In this document: in pieces, positions 7,264 to 14,692 of the stretch
How the letters are laid out: each line of letters starts with the position of its first letter
Numbering within the stretch: the stretch's first letter is position 1
Assembly: GCA_965371805.1 (NCBI GenBank)
Contig: CBDUZW010000041.1
Span: 1-42,933, forward strand
Direction: 5' to 3'
DNA: 42,933 nt
Source: JAOZTV01 sp965371805
Lineage (GTDB): Bacteria > Acidobacteriota > Aminicenantia > UBA2199
Notes under the pieces: generated by a model
The model's input: the letters and a program-made list of their open reading frames with translations, nothing else
What the model was told of the DNA's origin: nothing
The model's database searches: none
Made by a program: the position numbers and the translations under genes

Positions 7264-9311
7264 TGAAAAGAAGAGACTTTATAAAAGCAGCAGGAGCTGC
7301 ATCCCTGACCGCGATTCCAAATATGAATTTTGGGAAAGGAAGAAATCCGGGTGAACGAATGTTAATCCTTGGATTTGATGGAATGGACCCAAAGATAGTT
7401 CATAATCTTATGAGAAAAGGCAAGCTTCCAAATATGCAAAAACTTGCAAACCAGGGAGTATTCACAATGATGAGAACCACTATACCCCCACAAAGCCCGG
7501 TAGCATGGAGTAGTTTTATAACAGGTGCAGATCCGGGTAAATTTGGTATATTTGATTTTCTACATCGCAACCCTGAAAGCTATATCCCAATCTTCTCACA
7601 AAGTGAATCGATAGATTCATCTATAAATATGAAGCTTGGAAAATACAATATTCCATTAAAATCAGGAGAGGTTATATTAAAAAGAGAGGGAAAGGCTTTC
7701 TGGGATTACCTTGAAGAAAAGGATCTTGCCTCAACAATCTTTAAGATTCCTGGAAATTATCCTCCGTCTGAGAGTAAACAACGCACTATAGCCGGAATGG
7801 GAACGCCGGATATAACAGGTGGTTATGGAATGTATAGTTTATATACAGACGATGATGAAGAGTCAAGTTTTGAAAATGAAAAAAGGTTGTCACCCAGCAA
7901 ACTTTTTTATGTTTATATTGAAGAGGACAATACAATTGGAAGTAATGATCCTGTATATTTAATTGGTCCTGAAAACTCACTTCTCAGAACAGATATTGAA
8001 GAGGAAGAGACCAATAGTCTTGAAGAAGATGAAAATTCCAGAAATATAAAGATCCCGTTCAAGGTCTATCTTGACAAGAAAAACAAAACCGCAAGAATCG
8101 ATATTGACGGAAAAGAAATACTGATTGCAGAAAAGGAATATTCAAACTGGGTCGAGATTGATTTTCCCTTAATCCCTAATGTCTCATCTGTTACCGGAAT
8201 GGTTAAATTCTATCTTCTTAATATGACAGATAAATTCCGTCTTTATATCTCTCCAATACATATAAGCCCTAAAAATCCAGCTCTGCCAATCAGTACACCT
8301 GAATCATACAGCAAGGAATTAGCAGATAAAAATGGTTTATTCCATACAATTAGTCTTCCCGCTGACACTAAAGCATTAAGCCAGGGAACATTCTCAATGG
8401 AAAACTTTTTAGTTCAGTCTATGTCTGTTTTTGATGAGAGTGAAAAGATTTTTGATTATGAACTAAATAGATTTTTAAATAATAAAGAGGCTCTGCTCTA
8501 TTTCTATTTCTCAGAATTGGATCAAAGCCAGCACATGATATGGGCATTGAATGATAAAACACACCCATATTATAAACAAAAAGAAGCCGAAAAATTTGGT
8601 TTTTTTAAAGAATATCTTTATGTGAAACATGATGAAGTTTTAGGTAAGGCAATGAGAATGCTCCCCAGGGATGTGAAGATAATCCTGGCATCTGATCATG
8701 GTTTTGCACCTTATAAAAGAAAAGTCTATATGAACAGATGGCTCGCAAATGAAGGGTATTTATTTCCTAAAGATAAAGAAGGATTTATGAATAGTGGTCT
8801 TATTATATCTGATTCACCTGCTGACTGGGACAAAACAAAGGCATATGGAATGGGATTAAATGGACTATACATTAATCTAAGAGGCAGAGAATTAAACGGG
8901 ATTGTTAAACCGGAAGAAAAGCGGAAACTTTTAGAAGAGTTGAAATATAAACTGGAACGTATAAAGGATCCGAAAACCGGAGAGACAGTTATGTCAGAAG
9001 CCTTCATTTCAGAGGACAATTTCTCTAAAGACTATATCGACCGTGCTCCAGACATAATACTTGGATTTAAAAAAGGATATAGAATTGGCGACACTTCAGC
9101 AATAGGCGGTATACAAAAAGATGTTTTTTATGATAATAATGACTGGTGGGGCGGTGATCATTGCATGAATCCCGCACATGTACCAGCATCATTTTTAGCA
9201 AACTTTAAGATAAACAAGAAAATACCTACATTGAAAGATATGGCACCAACAATCCTTAAGGTATTTGGTATAAATACACCGGATTCAATGTCAGGAACAT
9301 CATTAATATAA
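7263..9311 (+). CDS. Tat-exported alkaline-phosphatase-superfamily hydrolase, paralogue of the upstream gene
   Basis: 682 residues with a Tat-type signal: K-R-R-D-F-I-K-A-A-G-A-A-S-L. The catalytic domain parallels its neighbour: I-L-G-F-D39-G-M-D, the nucleophile region P-P-Q-S-P-V-A-W-S-S-F-I-T-G (about 75-88), D-P-G-K-F-G-I-F-D-F, L-D-Q-S-Q-H (about 419-424), S-D-H-G-F (about 477) and G-G-D-H-C-M (about 631). All expected metal-ligand motifs remain, so it should be active. TAATG overlap with the preceding gene indicates translational coupling. Two related enzymes, one anchored by TM segments and one folded before Tat export, suggest linked steps on an envelope phosphoester. The substrate cannot be read from the sequence. 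Confidence 0.85.
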   Translation: MKRRDFIKAAGAASLTAIPNMNFGKGRNPGERMLILGFDGMDPKIVHNLMRKGKLPNMQKLANQGVFTMMRTTIPPQSPVAWSSFITGADPGKFGIFDFLHRNPESYIPIFSQSESIDSSINMKLGKYNIPLKSGEVILKREGKAFWDYLEEKDLASTIFKIPGNYPPSESKQRTIAGMGTPDITGGYGMYSLYTDDDEESSFENEKRLSPSKLFYVYIEEDNTIGSNDPVYLIGPENSLLRTDIEEEETNSLEEDENSRNIKIPFKVYLDKKNKTARIDIDGKEILIAEKEYSNWVEIDFPLIPNVSSVTGMVKFYLLNMTDKFRLYISPIHISPKNPALPISTPESYSKELADKNGLFHTISLPADTKALSQGTFSMENFLVQSMSVFDESEKIFDYELNRFLNNKEALLYFYFSELDQSQHMIWALNDKTHPYYKQKEAEKFGFFKEYLYVKHDEVLGKAMRMLPRDVKIILASDHGFAPYKRKVYMNRWLANEGYLFPKDKEGFMNSGLIISDSPADWDKTKAYGMGLNGLYINLRGRELNGIVKPEEKRKLLEELKYKLERIKDPKTGETVMSEAFISEDNFSKDYIDRAPDIILGFKKGYRIGDTSAIGGIQKDVFYDNNDWWGGDHCMNPAHVPASFLANFKINKKIPTLKDMAPTILKVFGINTPDSMSGTSLI

Positions 9312-9326
9312 AAAGAGGAGATTAAT

Positions 9327-9518
9327 ATGGCAAAGAAAGCAAAATTAAACAATGAAATTTTTGGAAAAGCAGAAGAGATTATTGCATTTCACGGATATTC
9401 TTCATTAGACGAACTTGTAGAGAATTTGATAAACAGCGAATATGAAAAAATCAAGTCTGACGATAATGACACTGATGAACAGGCAGACAAACTAAGCGGA
9501 CTTGGATACATTTCATAA
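9327..9518 (+). CDS. 63-aa protein with ribbon-helix-helix-like core and LGY tail
   Basis: M-A-K-K-A-K-L-N-N-E-I-F-G-K-A-E-E-I-I-A begins a short strand-helix-helix pattern, with F-H-G-Y-S-S-L-D-E-L-V-E-N-L-I as the second helix. An acidic linker follows, and the end is L-S-G-L-G-Y-I-S. The first 45 residues look like a CopG/RHH fold. The terminal LGYxS resembles tails seen on some sulfatase/phosphatase proteins; this comparison is from memory. A GGAG ribosome site supports the start. It lies 15 bp after the second hydrolase and 36 bp before a membrane protein, so it is part of the same operon. It may be a regulator or a small partner of the hydrolases. Confidence 0.65.
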   Translation: MAKKAKLNNEIFGKAEEIIAFHGYSSLDELVENLINSEYEKIKSDDNDTDEQADKLSGLGYIS

Positions 9519-9554
9519 AGCAAGATATAAAAATAATATAAAAAGGAAATATTA

Positions 9555-10436
9555 ATGATTCATTCAATAAATTATTTTATTACAAAGATTTTCGATGTCA
9601 TACTCTACCCATTTACATTTATAAATGAGTTTTGGGGAATTCTATTTTTCAGTATCCTCTCATCTATTATTGTTTTGTATATTTATAAGTTAGTCTCTTC
9701 ACCTAAAAAAATAAAAGAGACAAAGGATCTTATAAAGGCGCACATATTAGCAATAAGGCTATATAAGGACTTCTGGAAAGTAATCGTTTCCTCCTTTGGA
9801 AAAAGCCTCTATTATACAATGAAATATTTTCTTTTAAACATGATACCATTAATTTTAATAATTCCAATTCTTGCCCCGGTTTTTTCCCAGATGTTAATAA
9901 GATATGAGATGAAACCATTTAATATTGGCGATGAAGTCGTTATAAAAGCAAAATTTTATAAAACTGTTGATCTTAATTCTATAGATGCAAAAATAAATAG
10001 TAATGGATTATTACGTTCTAAAAAGACACTCAGTTGGCAAGTTGATTCCAATAATCAAATTATTAAACAAGACATGAAGCCAATATTTCTAAATGCAATA
10101 AATGAAATAAACTGGAAGATGGAAATTGCAAAAGAGGGAAATGAAGGGATCGAGCTTATCATAAACGGAAAACCTTATAAAAAGAGCTTTGTTTCTATGA
10201 AGAACTATAGAGGCGTCATATCCGAATATAAGTATGGAAAATCAAATATTGACCATATCCTATATCCGGGAGAAGAGATCTTTAAAGATGATGAAACAGT
10301 AGACTATATAAATATTTACCATAAAGGAAGACTCGTGTCTTTCCTTGGAACAGAAATTCACTGGCTAATACATTATTTAATACTTGTATTAATAATAGTT
10401 TTAGCCCTCAAAAAACGTTTCGGAGTTGAATTCTAA
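9555..10436 (+). CDS. integral membrane protein of unknown function
   Basis: 293 residues. A membrane segment is near 27-47 (W-G-I-L-F-F-S-I-L-S), followed by a Lys-rich cytoplasmic stretch, a second hydrophobic region near 95-115 (N-M-I-P-L-I-L-I-I-P-I-L-A-P), a beta-rich soluble domain (about 130-260) and a C-terminal membrane helix ending K-K-R-F-G-V-E-F. The N-terminal layout of TM, charged helices and TM is faintly like Oxa1/EMC3-type insertases (DUF106), but no diagnostic motif is visible. AAGGAAA before the ATG supports the start. It sits between the small RHH-like gene and the potassium channel in one operon. I do not recognise the family. Confidence 0.65.
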   Translation: MIHSINYFITKIFDVILYPFTFINEFWGILFFSILSSIIVLYIYKLVSSPKKIKETKDLIKAHILAIRLYKDFWKVIVSSFGKSLYYTMKYFLLNMIPLILIIPILAPVFSQMLIRYEMKPFNIGDEVVIKAKFYKTVDLNSIDAKINSNGLLRSKKTLSWQVDSNNQIIKQDMKPIFLNAINEINWKMEIAKEGNEGIELIINGKPYKKSFVSMKNYRGVISEYKYGKSNIDHILYPGEEIFKDDETVDYINIYHKGRLVSFLGTEIHWLIHYLILVLIIVLALKKRFGVEF

Positions 10437-10455
10437 ATAACTAACCACCACAAGA

Positions 10456-11283
10456 ATGATAGAAAACAACAAAATCCATATCAAGAGCTATCTTATAATT
10501 TTTTTAAGCATCCTTATAATTGGAGTTATTAGTTTTATGTTCCTCGAAAACTTTTCATTAATAGATTCTATCTATTTCTCAATCGTAACTATGGCTACAG
10601 TCGGATATGGAGACATCCATCCTCAAACAGATATTGGGAAATTTATCACATTGATCATAATTATCGGTGGAGTTGGAACATTTTTAGGTATAATAGCAAG
10701 TATAACTGATTTTTTTGTGAACCGCCGTGAAGAATTGCGAAGACAGCAGAAACTTAATGTAGTTACAGGATTATTCTTCAGCGAGATAGGAAGTAGGTTA
10801 TTAAAACTATGCACAAAACTTGACCCTAAAACTGATGAGTTGCATCATATTTTAAAAATCACAGATCAATGGGAAAACAAAGATTTTGCCATTGCTCATA
10901 AATTACTTAAACTACATCCGCTGACAATAGATTCTTATAGAGGTGATATTTTTATATTCAGGGATTATTTTCAAAACAGTTCAGATTTCCTTCTAAGATT
11001 GTTGGAAAATCCAAATATTCAGGAGCACGAGAATTTCACGGATTTATTGCAGGCATTATTTCATCTCAGGGATGAACTTTTAAACCGGTCAGACATATCT
11101 GAATTAATCGAAACCGACCGTAAACATCTGGAACATGATATCCTCAGAGCATATAATTTACTCATATTTGAATGGCTGAATTATATGCAATATTTAAAAA
11201 ATAACTATGGATATCTTTTTTCACTTGCAAAACGCACAAACCCATTTAATCCTGATATAAATGCAGTTGTAGATAACTCCTGA
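10456..11283 (+). CDS. two-TM potassium channel with cytoplasmic helical domain
   Basis: 275 residues. The first membrane helix is near 11-30, the pore helix and filter are M-A-T48-V-G-Y-G-D53-I-H-P, and the second membrane helix is about 61-90. The filter TVGYGD is the canonical K+ selectivity sequence. There is no RCK/TrkA-N nucleotide-binding domain. Instead a C-terminal, mostly helical domain of about 185 residues follows (R-R-E-E-L-R-R-Q-Q-K, then acidic helices), which I do not recognise. It is the last gene of the five-gene phosphatase operon, 19 bp after the membrane protein. The ribosome site is weak, so coupling is likely. It conducts K+ across the inner membrane; the gating signal is unknown. 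Confidence 0.85.
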   Translation: MIENNKIHIKSYLIIFLSILIIGVISFMFLENFSLIDSIYFSIVTMATVGYGDIHPQTDIGKFITLIIIIGGVGTFLGIIASITDFFVNRREELRRQQKLNVVTGLFFSEIGSRLLKLCTKLDPKTDELHHILKITDQWENKDFAIAHKLLKLHPLTIDSYRGDIFIFRDYFQNSSDFLLRLLENPNIQEHENFTDLLQALFHLRDELLNRSDISELIETDRKHLEHDILRAYNLLIFEWLNYMQYLKNNYGYLFSLAKRTNPFNPDINAVVDNS

Positions 11284-11554
11284 TAAGAAAGAACTACACA
11301 TCTATATCTATTTATCAAAAAAAGATACACTCTAATAGAATCTTTATAAAAGATAATTAGAAAAAAACAATTTAATTAAAAACCGTCCATAGTATACTCA
11401 GAATATATTATTAGAAAAAAAATATAACAAACCGTTTGATTATTTAGTTTAGTTAATGTATATTTAAAACATAGAGATAAATTATATGAACTATAGGATC
11501 AACAATGGTATTAAACATGAATTTAAAAACTGATGTTATATGAGGGTTTTTTAA
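11284..11554. other. AT-rich intergenic region
   Basis: No convincing gene. It separates the phosphatase/channel operon from the decayed defence-like locus. An imperfect AAAGAT...ATCTTT pairing around 11322-11347 could be a weak terminator, but there is nothing stronger. Confidence 0.3.
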
Positions 11555-11701
11555 ATGGATGAAAACTTAACACCCTACCTAAATGAGATAGCAGAGAAAC
11601 TTTGGTCTGGACATGCTTCTGTTATGATTGGAGCCGGATTTAGCAAAAAGCTGCATCTTTTGCCTTTTCAATACATAAACATTTATCTTCAAATAAATTG
11701 A
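11555..11701 (+). pseudogene. SIR2-like N-terminal fragment
   Basis: The ATG at 11555 has GAGGG upstream and encodes M-D-E-N-L-T-P-Y-L-N-E-I-A-E-K-L-W-S-G-H, then A-S-V-M-I-G-A-G-F-S-K. This is the start of bacterial SIR2-like (NAD-binding) domains, where G-A-G-F-S binds the nucleotide. The frame is lost right after S-K-K and stops at 11701. The other frame stays open to about 11784 but does not look like the family. SIR2 proteins of this kind are frequent in anti-phage systems, acting as NADases. Only a stub remains, so this copy is dead. Confidence 0.55.
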
Positions 11702-11850
11702 AAATACCAGAAAGCATCAAAAAATGGGAAAAAGTCTGTTCTTCGGAAAAAGAATTCTCTGAAATAAGAAATGCATGGCAATAAATAGTAAATATATGTA
11801 TAATATAAGTTGGAAAACTAAGTATTAAAACTTTAATTAGTTTTTGATAA

Positions 11851-12546
11851 TTTAAAGAATATTGGAGCAAGAGGCATGAAGTAGCCAAACATGTAATTCA
11901 GAATTTTAAAAGCTGGAAATATTACCATTTTCATGACACAAGTGATTCTGCAAAGATGAAAAAGAATTGCCCTATAAATGACTATTCCTATTTAAGAACA
12001 GATGCTTCAAATTTGGCATCTTTTCTTTATGTAATGAGAAACAATAATGAAGAACATTATGAGGCAATAATTGATTCTATACGTCTTGTTGCACCATTTT
12101 TTGATAATTTTATTTTGAGGCCACATGCTTTGAATAAAGATAATATTCGCATCGAATGGAGGGAAAGAGGCTCAGATTTCCCTTTTCTTGCACATCATTT
12201 TTCAGATGGTACTTTAAGGTTCATTTGTCTTGCAACTGTTTTGCTACAACCAGATTTACCATCTACAATTATCATTGATGAGCCTGAATTAGGACTCCAT
12301 CCCTATGCAATAAAAGTTCTGGCTTCACTAATGAGATCCACATCTAAAAAGACTCAGCTCATTGTTTCTACACAGTCAGTACCTCTTATTAATGAATTTG
12401 ATCCTGAGGATCTAATTATTACAGACAAAATAGATAAAGCCAGTGTTTTTAAAAGAGTAAAAGAAGCAGAACTAAAAGATTGGCTTGAGGAATATACATT
12501 AGGTGAATTGTGGGAAAAAAATGTTCTCGGAGGAAGACCTCAATGA
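11851..12546 (+). pseudogene. AAA ATPase (OLD/AAA_21-like), N-terminus with Walker A missing
   Basis: The open frame runs from 11851 (after a stop at 11848) and reads Y-W-S-K-R-H-E-V-A-K-H, then S-W-K-Y-Y-H-F-H-D-T-S. The conventional ATG is at 11956, but homology-like sequence lies before it. C-terminal ATPase motifs are intact: F-S-D-G-T-L-R-F (signature-like), T-I-I-I-D-E-P-E-L-G-L-H-P (Walker B and D-loop) and I-V-S-T-Q-S (sensor/H-loop). The nucleotide-binding P-loop half, around 200 residues, is gone. The stop overlaps the ATG of the DUF4276 gene (ATGA), showing the original two-gene operon. ATPase plus TOPRIM-like partner is a familiar layout in OLD-like defence; this copy cannot be active. 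Confidence 0.75.
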
Positions 12547-12970
12547 CAAGGGTTAATGTTATAGTTGAAGGTCAAACAGAAGAAACATTTGTAAGGGATT
12601 TACTTGCACATGAGTTTGGATTTAAAAATATTTTTTTTATTGCACGATGTATCGAAACATCAAGAAAAAAAAGTAGAAAATTTCGTGGTGGATTATTAAA
12701 TTATCCTAAAACAAAAAACGATATTGTAAGATGGTTAAAACAAGATGATACTGCAATTGTAACAACAATGTTTGATTTTTATGGACTTCCAGACGATTTC
12801 CCTGGCATGAATGAACTTGCCAAATTTTCATCGCCTTATGATATAGTTAATCATTTAGAACTGGAACTTAAAAAAGACATAGATTTTGGAGATAGATTTA
12901 TTCCATATATTCAACTTCACGAATTTGAAGGGCTTCTTTTTTCTGATATTGAAAAAATTGACAAAATAAT
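12543..12970 (+). pseudogene. DUF4276 (TOPRIM-like) gene, 5' part, cut by insertion
   Basis: The start ATG at 12543 has GGAGGAAG upstream and overlaps the ATPase stop. It encodes M-T-R-V-N-V-I-V-E-G-Q-T-E-E-T-F-V; V-E-G-x-T-E is the glutamate motif of TOPRIM-like DUF4276 proteins. F-D-F-Y-G-L-P and I-Q-L-H-E-F-E-G-L-L-F-S follow. The frame enters the MITE after I-D-K-I-M at 12971 and stops at 13014. The missing C-terminus is found at 21752-21989. Joining 12543-12970 (428 nt) with 21752-21989 (238 nt) gives an uninterrupted 666-nt frame of 221 amino acids, which fits the family length. The gene is inactivated by the insertion. Confidence 0.85.
12965..12970. repeat. target site duplication, left copy (AATAAT)
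   Basis: AATAAT abuts the GGGT terminus of the left MITE. The same six bases follow the ACCC terminus of the right MITE at 21746-21751. They mark the outer borders of the composite insertion. Confidence 0.75.
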
Positions 12971-13300
12971 GGGTGAAATTGCATATTTAGGGCAAATCCA
13001 TCATAGAATTTTATGACTTTTAAAAAATCAACTGTTTTTAAGTCTTTAACTAATTACCTGATATACTGCTTTTAAAATGATTTAACTATATGATTTTGAT
13101 TAGATTTCTATATTTAAAAGTCCATATCTATTAAATTTTTTTAAATAAAATATCAGGAATTATAAAATTATTTTTACTTCCAGAAATTATAAGTATAAAA
13201 TTTGATAAAAATGGAAACAATTATTTAATCTATATCAGTGAAAATGAAAGGTATACAGATATTTCTGTGACGGATTTGCCCTAAATATGCCGTTTTACCC
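12971..13300. mobile_element. MITE-like element, left copy (330 bp)
   Basis: A non-coding AT-rich 330-bp unit with terminal inverted repeats of about 38 bp. The 5' end reads GGGTGAAATTGCATATTTAG; the reverse complement of the 3' end reads GGGTAAAACGGCATATTTAG, and both continue GGCAAATCC-R-TCA-Y-AGAA. By eye, 33 of 38 positions match. It is about 98.5% identical to the right copy (five mismatches counted), with no indels. No transposase is encoded. Confidence 0.85.
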
Positions 13301-13349
13301 TATTAACTCATATGTTATTGATTTAGTTGAAAAGGATTTAGTAAAATAA
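13287..13349 (+). other. short frame from MITE end into a possible gene remnant
   Basis: An ATG within the MITE end (M-P-F-Y-P) reads out into N-S-Y-V-I-D-L-V-E-K-D-L-V-K and stops at 13349. The amphipathic, charged C-terminal-like sequence could be the tail of a gene that the MITE once interrupted in the donor genome. It is too short to identify. Confidence 0.25.
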
Positions 13350-13433
13350 CTTTTGGGGAATTTAAATGCAATCTAATATAGATCAAAAACTTAAAGTAAA
13401 AAAATAAATATGTTATAATATTATATAAAAATC

Positions 13434-13472
13434 ACTATGTAATTGCACATTATTTTTATACATAGTTTTTTT
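13434..13472 (+). promoter_or_regulatory. hairpin plus T-run in the leader of the methyltransferase gene
   Basis: ACTATGTA (13434-13441) pairs perfectly with TACATAGT (13459-13466). A T-run to 13472 follows, directly before the AAGGAG ribosome site (13473-13478). The shape is that of an intrinsic terminator placed just upstream of the start codon. It could insulate the gene from readthrough or act as an attenuator. A TATAAT occurs upstream at about 13414-13419. Confidence 0.5.
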
Positions 13473-13482
13473 AAGGAGAACA

Positions 13483-14433
13483 ATGACTATTAAAATGTTT
13501 ATTAAAAAAGTAATAAAAAAAATCGTCCCTAACCTTTTGGGAAGCTTGAAAAAAACAGCTATTGTTTGGGACCAAACCGATACTGCAGACTCAAGTGAAT
13601 ATTGGTGGAATTTCCCTATTATAAGAGATTATATTTTAAATTACGTGACAGGAGATTCAAAATTAAGTTGGTACACAAAACAAATTCAAGACAGGAAAAC
13701 CCCTTTTGGAAGAGTTTTAGCATTTGGTGATGGCAAAGGAATGGCTGCTGAAGCACATATTCTAAGAAAGGATGTTAGTGAAGTAGTATATTTAAATATT
13801 GCTGGTGGAGAAGGAAAACGTTTTAAAAATTTAATGAAAGAACATAGTTGCCCTCATAAATTTGTCTTGGCAGATGCAAATACATTTGATTATAAATCCT
13901 TAGGGAAATTTGATACTATAATAGACGTTGGTGCTTTTCATCATTTTGAAGATTTTGACAGAATATTTCCAATGCTAAATGATTGCTTAGCTGATGATGG
14001 ACTAATGTATATTGATGAATATGTAGGACCTTCAAAATGGGTTTTTACTAAACCAATAATAGATATAATAAATGAAGAATTAAATACATTACCTCAGGAA
14101 TTAGTAAAAAATCGTCAACAAGTAGTTCAGCAGGAATATATTGACTTGTGGATCAGCGCTCAGGAACCAAGCGAAGGGGTACGGTCTGCGGAGTTGGACT
14201 CGATGTTGTTAAAATATTTTAAATTAGAGCAATCAAATTTTTTTGGAGGCACTTTGGTTCAACCCTTTTTCTATACTTCAAACCTAAAACCCTGTCGATT
14301 AAATATCCCTAATTGGCATAAAACAGATGAAGGAAAACACCATTTAGAAAGACTTGTTAAAAAGGAACACGAACTAATAAAATCAGGTAAAATAGGTGCT
14401 GATTATAAATATTACGTGCTTAGTAAAAAATAA
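13483..14433 (+). CDS. class I SAM-dependent methyltransferase
   Basis: 316 residues. The SAM-binding core is recognisable: motif I region G-R-V-L-A-F-G-D-G-K-G-M-A-A-E-A, then a V-V-Y-L-N-I strand, K-F-V-L-A-D-A-N-T-F-D (acidic loop) and F-D-T-I-I-D-V-G-A-F-H-H-F (motif IV-like). D-G-L-M-Y-I-D-E-Y-V-G follows. This pattern is typical of small-molecule or glycan methyltransferases (Methyltransf_11/25 type) rather than DNA or rRNA enzymes. AAGGAG precedes the ATG. It lies inside the composite insertion, 259 bp before the giant secreted protein, and shares its transcription direction. The substrate is unknown; surface glycan modification is a possibility. Confidence 0.8.
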   Translation: MTIKMFIKKVIKKIVPNLLGSLKKTAIVWDQTDTADSSEYWWNFPIIRDYILNYVTGDSKLSWYTKQIQDRKTPFGRVLAFGDGKGMAAEAHILRKDVSEVVYLNIAGGEGKRFKNLMKEHSCPHKFVLADANTFDYKSLGKFDTIIDVGAFHHFEDFDRIFPMLNDCLADDGLMYIDEYVGPSKWVFTKPIIDIINEELNTLPQELVKNRQQVVQQEYIDLWISAQEPSEGVRSAELDSMLLKYFKLEQSNFFGGTLVQPFFYTSNLKPCRLNIPNWHKTDEGKHHLERLVKKEHELIKSGKIGADYKYYVLSKK

Positions 14434-14692
14434 AAATATATTTTGATATAAATTTATAAGTTTGAACTGTGTTTTCTAATATTTATTGAAAATTTATTAT
14501 ATATTTCATGTTAATTTTCTATACCCATTTTTTCAAAAAAAATCTATTCATTAAAAAAAAACATTAATAATTAAACAAAAAATTAATTAAAACTTTAGAA
14601 TGCTTGACTTTTTTTTTATATTGTAGTACATCATAGGTTATAAGCCTAAAGGGCAAATATTATATTAAATTATTTTTTATCGGGAGATTAAA
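14434..14692. other. intergenic region upstream of giant secreted-protein gene
   Basis: AT-rich, no gene. TTGACT at 14604-14609 could be a -35 box, but the matching -10 (near 14627) is poor. CGGGAG at 14681-14686 is the ribosome site of the next gene. Confidence 0.35.

Noticed and set aside
11640..11888. 82-aa minus-strand frame over the SIR2/ATPase junction
   Set aside because: Lies across degraded plus-strand gene remnants, with no family resemblance and no ribosome site.
14648..14660. AAGGGCAAAT resembling part of the MITE inverted repeat upstream of the giant gene
   Set aside because: Only about ten bases match and there is no second terminus, so it is probably chance.
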